Positions 46,216 through 60,769 of a stretch of DNA of 64,000 nucleotides are shown here, in pieces. A program made the position numbers and the translations under genes. Source of the stretch: Melieria omissa (taxonomy: Eukaryota; Arthropoda; Insecta; Diptera; Ulidiidae); NCBI GenBank assembly GCA_963971225.1, contig OZ020270.1, positions 73,486,432 through 73,550,431 on the forward strand, given 5' to 3'. Under the pieces are notes generated by a model. It had not been told where the DNA came from. It worked only from the letters and a program-made list of their open reading frames with translations, and made no database searches. How positions within the stretch are numbered: the first letter of the stretch is position 1; every line of letters starts with the position of its first letter.

Positions 46216-49054
46216 ATGGTTTGTTTACATTTTTCATTCCGTTGTGGTTTGAATTCAAACTGTCTTATCTGCGACTGAAGGTTTTATTAAAAATTTTGTG
46301 TATTTTCACGATTTTCACGACGAAAAAGTGTACCATTTGTGGGAAAAAACGGCGTCGGGGCACTGGACCTTTTTTTCAAGTTCCTCTCGACGACCGTAGA
46401 AGAGGCATTTGGATTGCAAAATGTAATTTTGTGTTCCCGGCTCGTTCGTTTGTTTGCGGGGATCATTTTTTGGCAACTGATTTTATCAGAGGGCCAAAAA
46501 TGATCAAGTTAGTGCCACATGCAGCACCGGTGCCGTAAGTATATGAAATTTAAGCCTACCGAAACATTAAATTGGCAGTGGCAGAGCATGTGCACAAAAC
46601 TTAAATTCAAATGAATTTGATTTATTATAACGCGAGCATTTCGCATTACGATGTCCCCCAGGAGGAGCCGTTCGAAGACCTGCTAATTTTACTACATCCA
46701 CCAAAAGAGTGCAAGGAGTTCTATACCCAGACAGAGTAAGTTTCAATGAGATGTATTTGAAAACTTGATTGTAATTTATACTTGTAGCCCAATAATCCAG
46801 GAATATTTTATGGAAAAAGAAATTTCGGACTTAAAAAAAGAAGTCAAAAAATTAAAGGAGGAGAACAAGCGCCTACAGCACAGACTGGACGAATGCGAGG
46901 CGATTGTGTCAACTGTGAGATCCATATTCACAGATGGACAAGTGAGAAAAATGGTGTACCAGGTATTGTTTATTGTATTAACCACAACTTGAACGATGTT
47001 AATGCGAATTGTATATGTTTGTTTATTTCACAGAACGAAATATTAAATGGAGTTGGCCTGATATTTCAAGCACCATATGCCTGCACGCGTCTGGGCCATG
47101 TGCATATAATCACTTATATACAAAAGGCTTCCCGCTGCCCCATGTCTCCACTCTTCAACGCTGGTATAGAATGGTTGACGTAAGTGAGGGAATTCTGTCA
47201 ACAGCCATGGATTTGATGCGACACATAACAGATTTGTCAAATGAAGACAAAATCTGTGTTCTCGCGTTCGACGAGATGAAAGTCGCAGAAACTTACGAAT
47301 ACGACCAAAGAGCGTACTGTGTACGGAAACCTGCCAATTATGTCCAGGTGGTGATGGCGAGGGGTCTGAAGAAATCGTGGAAGCAACCCGTTTTCTACGA
47401 TTTCGACCAGCAAATGACCAAACCAATTTTGATTTCGGTAATCTCGGCACTACACCACGCAGGTTTTTCTGTGGTGGCAATTGTTTGTGACATGGGACTC
47501 ACAAAACGAAAGCTGTGGAAAAGTTTGGAAGTAACAGTAGGTGAGTAATATGTTTGAATTTAATTTAATCAGTTTGAGTTTACATAAGCAATTTTTTTCG
47601 TAATTTAGACCAGCCATACTTCGAACACCCCGTGAATAAAAAGGAAAAAATATTCACTTTTGCCGACGCTCCCCATCTTCTAAAATTAATCAGAAACCAC
47701 TTCCTGGACACCGAAATTATGTGGAAGGGCGAACTGCTGACAACGCGCAGCTTAGCTGATCTGCTCAAACATACGAGCACATCAGACGCGTCAATTACAT
47801 TCAAACTGACGACCGAACATCTAACAGTTAAAGGAGTCGGTATGTTATTTATGTTATGATGTTATGTTCGCTAATGTTAACAACAAAATTCGTTACAATT
47901 TTTAGCCCGTCAAAAAGTTAAGTTAACAGCACAAGTATTTTCAAATACCACCGCCGCTGCTATACGACGCTCATTAGGAATGGACATATACAAGCCAACA
48001 CAAACAGCTGAAATGATTCAGCTTGTTAATGATTGGTTTGATGTCCTCAATTCCTCCATGGGAACATTTGGGTACCCAGGAAAGGTAATTTTTCTTTCCA
48101 ATAAAGCCGAAAAATAGTTAAATTAAAAAATTTTTAAATTAAAATTTGTATGTATTTTTACAGGAACCATATGGTGTAAAGCTCAAAAGCCAAGATAAGG
48201 TTATTGAGCGGATGAATGCCTTCATGTCTTCTCCAATTATTCCAAACAAAAAAAGTCTGGAAATATTTCAAAAAGGAATTTTAATGACTAATTCCGCCTT
48301 GGTAATGCTCCACCAATATGTTAAGGCGAAGTGCAATATGGAGTACTTTCTAACAAACGCCTTAACCAGGATGTGTTGGAGCACTTCTTTGGGGCAATTC
48401 GAAGCAAGGGTGGTCTGAATGATCATCCTTCCCCCAAGGAGTTTAAATACCGGCTGAGGAAATATATCTTAGGTATGTTTCATATTAATTTCGTGTAATT
48501 TTTTTAATATTAATTTTTTAATTTAATTAATTTTTTCATTAATTTCTTAATCACTATTTAGCCAGAAATACCGAGCACCTAAGAGGAATAGGCAATGTTT
48601 CTAAGGACACAACGGGTTGGCTCGGCACCGTACACAAACATGGCGACCAGGCCGAGATTACCCTTGACAGCTTGAATGAGTCCTCAATTTCCTTCGACAG
48701 TCCTGACCCAGAGGAAGAGTCGGGAATCATCGCTGATTTTAATACGGACTCATTGCATGACATCGGCGTGCTTCATGAAGACGCAAAAAGCCAGGTCCGC
48801 GATTCCTAAGCGCAATTAAAGAAATGGAGAGCGTGTTCTACGCAATAAATCAAATGAAAATTTCATATCGAAAAAATCTTCTGAAGCGATTGCTGGAAAA
48901 AAGCGCCCACGTAGGCGTCCCAGAGCATGTGAAGCGATTTTTCTTCACATGCAGAATTCATTTCCGTGTGCACCATTTAAACAAGTGCTTAAAGACGATG
49001 AAGGCCAAACAGAAAATAATGGGGTACAAAAAATTCATCAAAATCAATCTGTAA
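46216..49054 (+). pseudogene. P-like transposase, U10, long copy with exon 7 frameshift
   Basis: It combines the exon 7 C deletion (~48358) with an intact 3' half: exon 8 stop at 48807-48809 and C-terminal segment 48824-49054. A private change at 46669 in exon 2 turns CAG into CCG (Gln to Pro). Confidence 0.9.
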
Positions 49055-50097
49055 AACTGGGAGAGAAAAAAGGTGAAATTAATCATTCCATTTTTTAAAT
49101 ATTTGTTTACTTATACAGCACACGCAGCGGCCACACCTTCACTAGCTAGAGGCTTCAAGACAGCAGTGCACTCTGAAAGTGGTAAGAGAAACAAAAGTTA
49201 AAATCATTACATTTTTAAAATTTATATTTACTTATACAGCACATGCGGCTACAGCCCTTCGTTGGAGTCTTGCCTGACTGATGTTAAATAAACGATTGAG
49301 CTCAACCGCTCACGACGCCTCTCTGATCAAGTACTGAGCGGTGACCAATAAGGTACACCATAATGGACAGCGAGAAGGTTTAGTGGGTTCAAGTCTCACA
49401 CTGACGGCTTCGGCCAAGGGCTTTCGATGCTTCCTCCTCGTAAAACAAAACAAAAAAAAAAAACACTTTTCCAAAACCTTAAATTAATAAATTTGCCTTA
49501 GTCCAAATAAGTATCTGCAGTGCAGCAACGTTTCTCGATGTCCGCGTTGTAGGAACTATCTTGCACATTTATTGCCACTCGCTGTGCTGCGTCACTCCTG
49601 AACTCAGCGTTTTCGTTGGCAAAGCACTGAAAAAATAGTTTTTCTCGTATAAAATACTTCAATGTTTCTTTTTACTGCTTACTTTTTACCAGCAGCAGTC
49701 AATTTTGTGTTTTTCTCGTTTCCTTTGTTCACTTGAATCGTAAGAAATGTATCAGCTGATTTTGACAAGCAGCATGCCCAAAAGCACTAACAAAATACAT
49801 GGGAATCCTAGTGCTACTTCCCCTTATACCCTTATAAGGTCGTATCACCTTATTAATACACCTTGTCTATGTGTTTATTTGCTTAGTGGCATGATGAAAT
49901 AAACAAGGTGAAGCGAGTAGATGGCATACCCTTATTTTGACAAAAGAGCTTTTGAAAAACTGACGTTTTCAAAATAAATTCTCTCAAAACATGAAAGTCT
50001 TCTTCTTTCTTCTTACTACTGTACACTACAATATATATATTTCAGGAAAAAATTTCCAGCAACTTTGAAAGGAAACAAAAATATTCGATTTTAAAAA

Positions 50098-51177
50098 CTT
50101 AAGGGGAGGTTCTTTCAAATTTTTTTGAAAAAATCGTGTTTTTTTTCACATAAAATGAAAGCTGTATGTCCGTAGAATATGTGTACGAAAGGATTTTTCG
50201 ATGCGATCGCCTTGTCCGCATACGAGTTTGTTTCTTCTACAGTGTTTTTCCCAGTTTTTGCCCGGAGCTGCTATCTTTCAACACGTTTTTCTCGAAACCA
50301 CGTTTTCCATCTGAATTTCAAGGATATCTTTTGATCTATTGTTCTAATATCCTTAATCTAAAGCATGTTTGAAAGGTGATCATTTTCTGTATGGCTTATA
50401 CCTAAAACGAGCATAAGTTACTATTAAATTGTTATTTATAATTAAGGTTTAATAACAAAAAAAGTGGCAAAAAAAATTTGTTTTTTTCGAGCGTTCACAT
50501 TTCAGTCAATTTTTGGTCAAAAATCATTATAGTTAGGTATAAGCCATAGAAAATTTCATCTACTTTCATTTAAAAAAACCTTTTTCATTTCAGATTACTA
50601 CAAGAGGCTGTAGGCTTGAAATTCGGAGACTAGATTTTTCAGGCAGTGATCGACGAAAGCTGCCATTGTTCAGCCGCCATTTTGAATTTTGTTACAAAAA
50701 ATATATCATATTATTGTATAGGGTGTGCAGCCGCCGTGGCTCAGTTGGTTAGAGCGCGGTCCAGCGAGTCGCATGCAGAGCGACGCAAGATCGAATACTG
50801 CCTGTAATAACACCTAAAAAAAATAACGGGAAACTCGTTTTCTCTTTCGGTGGCTGTCCTCTCAGCTGGAAATGGCAAACCTCTGAGAGTAAAAATTGCC
50901 TATGAAAAAGCTCCCAACCTGCCGTTCGGAACCGGCATAAAACTGTAGGTCCCTTCCACCCGCGTACAAAATTCACACGCACAACACGGGTGGTTGCGGG
51001 AAGCTAGGCCTTAGTCTCGCGTAAGCGGGCTGTCGTGCCAATCAATTAATTAATTAATATAATAAAATACCCATTCAACCGTCAAAACCGGATGTTTCTA
51101 TGTTTTTTCATCATGCCACAAATCATTTCCAAACTTGGGCCTTTTTTTGGCCAAATTTGAAAGAACCTCCCCTTAAG
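50098..51177. mobile_element. TTAA-flanked inverted-repeat element, U10
   Basis: 1080 bp, long-lineage form. Confidence 0.75.
50730..51058 (+). mobile_element. tRNA-derived SINE, U10
   Basis: GCCGCCG head, GTTAGAGCG form. Confidence 0.75.
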
Positions 51178-51351
51178 TGTTTATAAGATTATTCGAAAGT
51201 TGAACAATTATTCGACTATTCGAAGCACATCGACTATTCGAATAGCACTATTCGAATACTATTCGTACAAACAACCACTATTCGAATAATCGATTAATCG
51301 ATTTTCAAACTATTCGATTACTTTCAAGAGCCCTACATGCTGGTTGTCAAA

Positions 51352-54184
51352 ATGGTTTGTTTACATTTTTCATTCCGTTGTGGTTTGAATTCAAACTGTC
51401 TTATCTGCGACTGAAGGTTTTATTAAAAATTTTGTGTATTTTCACGATTTTCACGACGAAAAAGTGTACCATTTGTGGGAAAAAACGGCGTCGGGGCACT
51501 GGACCTTTTTTTCAAGTTCCTCTCGACGACCGTAGAAGAGGCATTTGGATTGCAAAATGTAATTTTGTGTTCCCGGCTCGTTCGTTTGTTTGCGGGGATC
51601 ATTTTTTGGCAACTGATTTTATCAGAGGGCCAAAAATGATCAAGTTAGTGCCACATGCAGCACCGGTGCCGTAAGTATATGAAATTTAAGCCTACCGAAA
51701 CATTAAATTGGCAGTGGCAGAGCATGTGCACAAAACTTAAATTCAAATGAATTTGATTTATTATAACGCGAGCATTTCGCATTACGATGTCCCCCAGGAG
51801 GAGCAGTTCGAAGACCTGCTAATTTTACTACATCCACCAAAAGAGTGCAAGGAGTTCTATACCCAGACAGAGTAAGTTTCAATGAGATGTATTTGAAAAC
51901 TTGATTGTAATTTATACTTGTAGCCCAATAATCCAGGAATATTTTATGGAAAAAGAAATTTCGGACTTAAAAAAAGAAGTCAAAAAATTAAAGGAGGAGA
52001 ACAAGCGCCTACAGCACAGACTGGACGAATGCGAGGCGATTGTGTCAACTGTGAGATCCATATTCACAGATGGACAAGTGAGAAAAATGGTGTACCAGGT
52101 ATTGTTTATTGTATTAACCACAACTTGAACGATGTTAATGCGAATTGTATATGTTTGTTTATTTCACAGAACGAAATATTAAATGGAGTTGGCCTGATAT
52201 TTCAAGCACCATATGCCTGCACGCGTCTGGGCCATGTGCATATAATCACTTATATACAAAAGGCTTCCCGCTGCCCCATGTCTCCACTCTTCAACGCTGG
52301 TATAGAATGGTTGACGTAAGTGAGGGAATTCTGTCAACAGCCATGGATTTGATGCGACACATAACAGATTTGTCAAATGAAGACAAAATCTGTGTTCTCG
52401 CGTTCGACGAGATGAAAGTCGCAGAAACTTACGAATACGACCAAAGAGCGTACTGTGTACGGAAACCTGCCAATTATGTCCAGGTGGTGATGGCGAGGGG
52501 TCTGAAGAAATCGTGGAAGCAACCCGTTTTCTACGATTTCGACCAGCAAATGACCAAACCAATTTTGATTTCGGTAATCTCGGCACTACACCACGCAGGT
52601 TTTTCTGTGGTGGCAATTGTTTGTGACATGGGACTCACAAAACGAAAGCTGTGGAAAAGTTTGGAAGTAACAGTAGGTGAGTAATATGTTTGAATTTAAT
52701 CAGTTTGAGTTTACATAAGCAATTTTTTTCGTAATTTAGACCAGCCATACTTCGAACACCCCGTGAATAAAAAGGAAAAAATATTCACTTTTGCCGACGC
52801 TCCCCATCTTCTAAAATTAATCAGAAACCACTTCCTGGACACCGAAATTATGTGGAAGGGCGAACTGCTGACAACGCGCAGCTTAGCTGATCTGCTCAAA
52901 CATACGAGCACATCAGACGCGTCAATTACATTCAAACTGACGACCGAACATCTAACAGTTAAAGGAGTCGGTATGTTATTTATGTTATGATGTTATGTTC
53001 GCTAATGTTAACAACAAAATTCGTTACAATTTTTAGCCCGTCAAAAAGTTAAGTTAACAGCACAAGTATTTTCAAATACCACCGCCGCTGCTATACGACG
53101 CTCATTAGGAATGGACATATACAAGCCAACACAAACAGCTGAAATGATTCAGCTTGTTAATGATTGGTTTGATGTCCTCAATTCCTCCATGGGAACATTT
53201 GGGTACCCAGGAAAGGTAATTTTTCTTTCCAATAAAGCCGAAAAATAGTTAAATTAAAAAATTTTTAAATTAAAATTTGTATGTATTTTTACAGGAACCA
53301 TATGGTGTAAAGCTCAAAAGCCAAGATAAGGTTATTGAGCGGATGAATGCCTTCATGTCTTCTCCAATTATTCCAAACAAAAAAAGTCTGGAAATATTTC
53401 AAAAAGGAATTTTAATGACTAATTCCGCCTTGGTAATGCTCCACCAATATGTTAAGGCGAAGTGCAATATGGAGTACTTTCTAACAAACGCCTTAACCAG
53501 GATGTGTTGGAGCACTTCTTTGGGGCAATTCGAAGCAAGGGTGGTCTGAATGATCATCCTTCCCCCAAGGAGTTTAAATACCGGCTGAGGAAATATATCT
53601 TAGGTATGTTTCATATTAATTTCGTGTAATTTTTTTAATATTAATTTTTTAATTTAATTAATTTTTTCATTAATTTCTTAATCACTATTTAGCCAGAAAT
53701 ACCGAGCACCTAAGAGGAATAGGCAATGTTTCTAAGGACACAACGGGTTGGCTCGGCACCGTACACAAACATGGCGACCAGGCCGAGATTACCCTTGACA
53801 GCTTGAATGAGTCCTCAATTTCCTTCGACAGTCCTGACCCAGAGGAAGAGTCGGGAATCATCGCTGATTTTAATACGGACTCATTGCATGACATCGGCGT
53901 GCTTCATGAAGACGCAAAAAGCCAGGTCCGCGATTCCTAAGCGCAATTAAAGAAATGGAGAGCGTGTTCTACGCAATAAATCAAATGAAAATTTCATATC
54001 GAAAAAATCTTCTGAAGCGATTGCTGGAAAAAGCGCCCACGTAGGCGTCCCAGAGCATGTGAAGCGATTTTTCTTCACATGCAGAATTCATTTCCGTGTG
54101 CACCATTTAAACAAGTGCTTAAAGACGATGAAGGCCAAACAGAAAATAATGGGGTACAAAAAATTCATCAAAATCAATCTGTAA
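51352..54184 (+). pseudogene. P-like transposase, U11, long copy with three small deletions
   Basis: Exon 7 lacks the C at ~53489. A private 5-bp deletion lies in intron 4 (near 52697) and does not touch the splice sites. A private one-base loss in the A run near 54028-54032 breaks the C-terminal segment. Exon 8 stop at 53938-53940. Confidence 0.9.
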
Positions 54185-55226
54185 AACTGGGAGAGAAAAA
54201 AGGTGAAATTAATCATTCCATTTTTTAAATATTTGTTTACTTATACAGCACACGCAGCGGCCACACCTTCACTAGCTAGAGGCTTCAAGACAGCAGTGCA
54301 CTCTGAAAGTGGTAAGAGAAACAAAAGTTAAAATCATTACATTTTTAAAATTTATATTTACTTATACAGCACATGCGGCTACAGCCCTTCGTTGGAGTCT
54401 TGCCTGACTGATGTTAAATAAACGATTGAGCTCAACCGCTCACGACGCCTCTCTGATCAAGTACTGAGCGGTGACCAATAAGGTACACCATAATGGACAG
54501 CGAGAAGGTTTAGTGGGTTCAAGTCTCACACTGACGGCTTCGGCCAAGGGCTTTCGATGCTTCCTCCTCGTAAAACAAAACAAAAAAAAAAACACTTTTC
54601 CAAAACCTTAAATTAATAAATTTGCCTTAGTCCAAATAAGTATCTGCAGTGCAGCAACGTTTCTCGATGTCCGCGTTGTAGGAACTATCTTGCACATTTA
54701 TTGCCACTCGCTGTGCTGCGTCACTCCTGAACTCAGCGTTTTCGTTGGCAAAGCACTGAAAAAATAGTTTTTCTCGTATAAAATACTTCAATGTTTCTTT
54801 TTACTGCTTACTTTTTACCAGCAGCAGTCAATTTTGTGTTTTTCTCGTTTCCTTTGTTCACTTGAATCGTAAGAAATGTATCAGCTGATTTTGACAAGCA
54901 GCATGCCCAAAAGCACTAACAAAATACATGGGAATCCTAGTGCTACTTCCCCTTATACCCTTATAAGGTCGTATCACCTTATTAATACACCTTGTCTATG
55001 TGTTTATTTGCTTAGTGGCATGATGAAATAAACAAGGTGAAGCGAGTAGATGGCATACCCTTATTTTGACAAAAGAGCTTTTGAAAAACTGACGTTTTCA
55101 AAATAAATTCTCTCAAAACATGAAAGTCTTCTTCTTTCTTCTTACTACTGTACACTACAATATATATATTTCAGGAAAAAATTTCCAGCAACTTTGAAAG
55201 GAAACAAAAATATTCGATTTTAAAAA

Positions 55227-56306
55227 CTTAAGGGGAGGTTCTTTCAAATTTTTTTGAAAAAATCGTGTTTTTTTTCACATAAAATGAAAGCTGTATGTCC
55301 GTAGAATATGTGTACGAAAGGATTTTTCGATGCGATCGCCTTGTCCGCATACGAGTTTGTTTCTTCTACAGTGTTTTTCCCAGTTTTTGCCCGGAGCTGC
55401 TATCTTTCAACACGTTTTTCTCGAAACCACGTTTTCCATCTGAATTTCAAGGATATCTTTTGATCTATTGTTCTAATATCCTTAATCTAAAGCATGTTTG
55501 AAAGGTGATCATTTTCTGTATGGCTTATACCTAAAACGAGCATAAGTTACTATTAAATTGTTATTTATAATTAAGGTTTAATAACAAAAAAAGTGGCAAA
55601 AAAAATTTGTTTTTTTCGAGCGTTCACATTTCAGTCAATTTTTGGTCAAAAATCATTATAGTTAGGTATAAGCCATAGAAAATTTCATCTACTTTCATTT
55701 AAAAAAACCTTTTTCATTTCAGATTACTACAAGAGGCTGTAGGCTTGAAATTCGGAGACTAGATTTTTCAGGCAGTGATCGACGAAAGCTGCCATTGTTC
55801 AGCCGCCATTTTGAATTTTGTTACAAAAAATATATCATATTATTGTATAGGGTGTGCAGCCGCCGTGGCTCAGTTGGTTAGAGCGCGGTCCAGCGAGTCG
55901 CATGCAGAGCGACGCAAGATCGAATACTGCCTGTAATAACACCTAAAAAAAATAACGGGAAACTCGTTTTCTCTTTCGGTGGCTGTCCTCTCAGCTGGAA
56001 ATGGCAAACCTCTGAGAGTAAAAATTGCCTATGAAAAAGCTCCCAACCTGCCGTTCGGAACCGGCATAAAACTGTAGGTCCCTTCCACCCGCGTACAAAA
56101 TTCACACGCACAACACGGGTGGTTGCGGGAAGCTAGGCCTTAGTCTCGCGTAAGCGGGCTGTCGTGCCAATCAATTAATTAATTAATATAATAAAATACC
56201 CATTCAACCGTCAAAACCGGATGTTTCTATGTTTTTTCATCATGCCACAAATCATTTCCAAACTTGGGCCTTTTTTTGGCCAAATTTGAAAGAACCTCCC
56301 CTTAAG
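55227..56306. mobile_element. TTAA-flanked inverted-repeat element, U11
   Basis: 1080 bp, long-lineage form. Confidence 0.75.
55859..56187 (+). mobile_element. tRNA-derived SINE, U11
   Basis: GCCGCCG head, GTTAGAGCG form. Confidence 0.75.
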
Positions 56307-56480
56307 TGTTTATAAGATTATTCGAAAGTTGAACAATTATTCGACTATTCGAAGCACATCGACTATTCGAATAGCACTATTCGAATACTATTCGTACAAA
56401 CAACCACTATTCGAATAATCGATTAATCGATTTTCAAACTATTCGATTACTTTCAAGAGCCCTACATGCTGGTTGTCAAA

Positions 56481-59106
56481 ATGGTTTGTTTACATTTTTC
56501 ATTCCGTTGTGGTTTGAATTCAAACTGTCTTATCTGCGACTGAAGGTTTTATTAAAAATTTTGTGTATTTTCACGATTTTCACGACGAAAAAGTGTACCA
56601 TTTGTGGGAAAAAACGGCGTCGGGGCACTGGACCTTTTTTTCAAGTTCCTCTCGACGACCGTAGAAGAGGCATTTGGATTGCAAAATGTAATTTTGTGTT
56701 CCCGGCTCGTTCGTTTGTTTGCGGGGATCATTTTTTGGCAACTGATTTTATCAGAGGGCCAAAAATGATCAAGTTAGTGCCACATGCAGCACCGGTGCCG
56801 TAAGTATATGAAATTTAAGCCTACCGAAACATTAAATTGGCAGTGGCAGAGCATGTGCACAAAACTTAAATTCAAATGAATTTGATTTATTATAACGCGA
56901 GCATTTCGCATTACGATGTCCCCCAGGAGGAGCAGTTCGAAGACCTGCTAATTTTACTACATCCACCAAAAGAGTGCAAGGAGTTCTATACCCAGACAGA
57001 GTAAGTTTCAATGAGATGTATTTGAAAACTTGATTGTAATTTATACTTGTAGCCCAATAATCCAGGAATATTTTATGGAAAAAGAAATTTCGGACTTAAA
57101 AAAAGAAGTCAAAAAATTAAAGGAGGAGAACAAGCGCCTACAGCACAGACTGGACGAATGCGAGGCGATTGTGTCAACTGTGAGATCCATATTCACAGAT
57201 GGACAAGTGAGAAAAATGGTGTACCAGGTATTGTTTATTGTATTAACCACAACTTGAACGATGTTAATGCGAATTGTATATGTTTGTTTATTTCACAGAA
57301 CGAAATATTAAATGGAGTTGGCCTGATATTTCAAGCACCATATGCCTGCACGCGTCTGGGCCATGTGCATATAATCACTTATATACAAAAGGCTTCCCGC
57401 TGCCCCATGTCTCCACTCTTCAACGCTGGTATAGAATGGTTGACGTAAGTGAGGGAATTCTGTCAACAGCCATGGATTTGATGCGACACATAACAGATTT
57501 GTCAAATGAAGACAAAATCTGTGTTCTCGCGTTCGACGAGATGAAAGTCGCAGAAACTTACGAATACGACCAAAGAGCGTACTGTGTACGGAAACCTGCC
57601 AATTATGTCCAGGTGGTGATGGCGAGGGGTCTGAAGAAATCGTGGAAGCAACCCGTTTTCTACGATTTCGACCAGCAAATGACCAAACCAATTTTGATTT
57701 CGGTAATCTCGGCACTACACCACGCAGGTTTTTCTGTGGTGGCAATTGTTTGTGACATGGGACTCACAAAACGAAAGCTGTGGAAAAGTTTGGAAGTAAC
57801 AGTAGGTGAGTAATATGTTTGAATTTAATTTAATAAGTTTGAGTTTACATAAGCAATTTTTTTCGTAATTTAGACCAGCCATACTTCGAACACCCCGTGA
57901 ATAAAAAGGAAAAAATATTCACTTTTGCCGACGCTCCCCATCTTCTAAAATTAATCAGAAACCACTTCCTGGACACCGAAATTATGTGGAAGGGCGAACT
58001 GCTGACAACGCGCAGCTTAGCTGATCTGCTCAAACATACGAGCACATCAGACGCGTCAATTACATTCAAACTGACGACCGAACATCTAACAGTTAAAGGA
58101 GTCGGTATGTTATTTATGTTATGATGTTATGTTCGCTAATGTTAACAACAAAATTCGTTACAATTTTTAGCCCGTCAAAAAGTTAAGTTAACAGCACAAG
58201 TATTTTCAAATACCACCGCCGCTGCTATACGACGCTCATTAGGAATGGACATATACAAGCCAACACAAACAGCTGAAATGATTCAGCTTGTTAATGATTG
58301 GTTTGATGTCCTCAATTCCTCCATGGGAACATTTGGGTACCCAGGAAAGGTAATTTTTCTTTCCAATAAAGCCGAAAAATAGTTAAATTAAAAAATTTTT
58401 AAATTAAAATTTGTATGTATTTTTACAGGAACCATATGGTGTAAAGCTCAAAAGCCAAGATAAGGTTATTGAGCGGATGAATGCCTTCATGTCTTCTCCA
58501 ATTATTCCAAACAAAAAAAGTCTGGAAATATTTCAAAAAGGAATTTTAATGACTAATTCCGCCTTGGTAATGCTCCACCAATATGTTAAGGCGAAGTGCA
58601 ATATGGAGTACTTTCTAACAAACGCCTTAACCAGGATGTGTTGGAGCACTTCTTTGGGGCAATTCGAAGCAAGGGTGGTCTGAATGATCATCCTTCCCCC
58701 AAGGAGTTTAAATACCGGCTGAGGAAATATATCTTAGGTATGTTTCATATTAATTTCGTGTAATTTTTTTAATATTAATTTTTTAATTTAATTAATTTTT
58801 TCATTAATTTCTTAATCACTATTTAGCCAGAAATACCGAGCACCTAAGAGGAATAGGCAATGTTTCTAAGGACACAACGGGTTGGCTCGGCACCGTACAC
58901 AAACATGGCGACCAGGCCGAGATTACCCTTGACAGCTTGAATGAGTCCTCAATTTCCTTCGACAGTCCTGACCCAGAGGAAGAGTCGGGAATCATCGCTG
59001 ATTTTAATACGGACTCATTGCATGACATCGGCGTGCTTCATGAAGACGCAAAAAGCCAGGTCCGCGATTCCTAAGCGCAATTAAAGAAATGGAGAGCGTG
59101 TTCTAC
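56481..59106 (+). pseudogene. P-like transposase, U12, frameshifted short copy
   Basis: C lost in exon 7 at ~58623, exon 8 stop at 59072-59074, 815-bp deletion at 59106. Intron 4 has TTAATAAG (near 57832), a variant otherwise found only in U2 and U3, while exon 4 around it is of the U4-U13 type (RAYC). Confidence 0.9.
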
Positions 59107-59546
59107 TTCAATGTTTCTTTTTACTGCTTACTTTTTACCAGCAGCAGTCAATTTCGTGTTTTTCTCGTTTCCTTTGTTCACTTGAATCGTAAGAAATGTA
59201 TCAGCTGATTTTGACAAGCAGCATGCCCAAAAGCACTAACAAAATACATGGGAATCCTAGTGCTACTTCCCCTTATACCCTTATAAGGTCGTATCACCTT
59301 ATTAATACACCTTGTCTATGTGTTTATTTGCTTAGTGGCATGATGAAATAAACAAGGTGAAGCGAGTAGATGGCATACCCTTATTTTGACAAAAGAGCTT
59401 TTGAAAAACTGACGTTTTCAAAATAAATTCTCTCAAAACATGAAAGTCTTCTTCTTTCTTCTTACTACTGTACACTACAATATATATATTTCAGGAAAAA
59501 ATTTCCAGCAACTTTGAAAGGAAACAAAAATATTCGATTTTAAAAA

Positions 59547-60595
59547 CTTAAGGGGAGGTTCTTTCAAATTTTTTTGAAAAAATCGTGTTTTTTTTCACAT
59601 AAAATGAAAGCTGTATGTCCGTAGAATATGTGTACGAAAGGATTTTTCGATACGATCGCCTTGTCCGCATACGAGTTTGTTTCTTCTACAGTGTTTTTCC
59701 CAGTTTTTGCCCGGAGCTGCTATCTTTCAACACGTTTTTCTCGAAACCACGTTTTCCATCTGAATTTCAAGGATATCTTTTGATCTATTGTTCTAATTTC
59801 CTTAATCTAAAGCATGTTTGAAAGGTGATCATTTTCTGTATGGCTTATACCTAAAACGAGCATAAGTTACTATTAAATTGTTATTTATAATTAAGGTTTA
59901 ATAACAAAAAAAGTGGCAAAAAAAATTTGTTTTTTTCGAGCGTTCACATTTCAGTCAATTTTTGGTCAAAAATCATTATAGTTAGGTATAAGCCATAGAA
60001 AATTTTATCTACTTTCATTTAAAAAAACCTTTTTCATTTCAGATTACTACAAGAGGCTGTAGGCTTGAAATTCGGAGACTAGATTTTTCAGCCGCCATTT
60101 TGAATTTTGTTACAAAAAATATATCATATTATTGTATAGGGTGTGCAGCTGCCGTGGCTCAGTTGGTTAGTGCGCGGTCCAGCGAGTCGCATGCAGAGCG
60201 ACGCAAGATCGAATACTGCCTGTAATAACACCTAAAAAAAATAACGGGAAACTCGTTTTCTCTTTCGGTGGCTGTCCTCTCAGCTGGAAATGGCAAACCT
60301 CTGAGAGTAAAAATTGCCTATGAAAAAGCTCCCAACCTGCCGTTCGGAACCGGCATAAAACTGTAGGTCCCTTCCACCCGCGTACAAAACTCACACGCAC
60401 AACACGGGTGGTTGCGGGAAGCTAGGCCTTAGTCTCGCGTAAGCGGGCTGTCGTGCCAATCAATTAATTAATTAATATAATAAAATACCCATTCAACCGT
60501 CAAAACCGGATGTTTCTATGTTTTTTCATCATGCCACAAATCATTTCCAAACTTGGGCCTTTTTTTGGCCAAATTTGAAAGAACCTCCCCTTAAG
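59547..60595. mobile_element. TTAA-flanked inverted-repeat element, U12 (31-bp deletion)
   Basis: 1049 bp, short-lineage form. Confidence 0.75.
60148..60476 (+). mobile_element. tRNA-derived SINE, U12
   Basis: GCTGCCG head, GTTAGTGCG form. Confidence 0.75.
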
Positions 60596-60769
60596 TGTTT
60601 ATAAGATTATTCGAAAGTTGAACAATTATTCGACTATTCGAAGCACATCGACTATTCGAATAGCACTATTCGAATACTATTCGTACAAACAACCACTATT
60701 CGAATAATCGATTAATCGATTTTCAAACTATTCGATTACTTTCAAGAGCCCTACATGCTGGTTGTCAAA

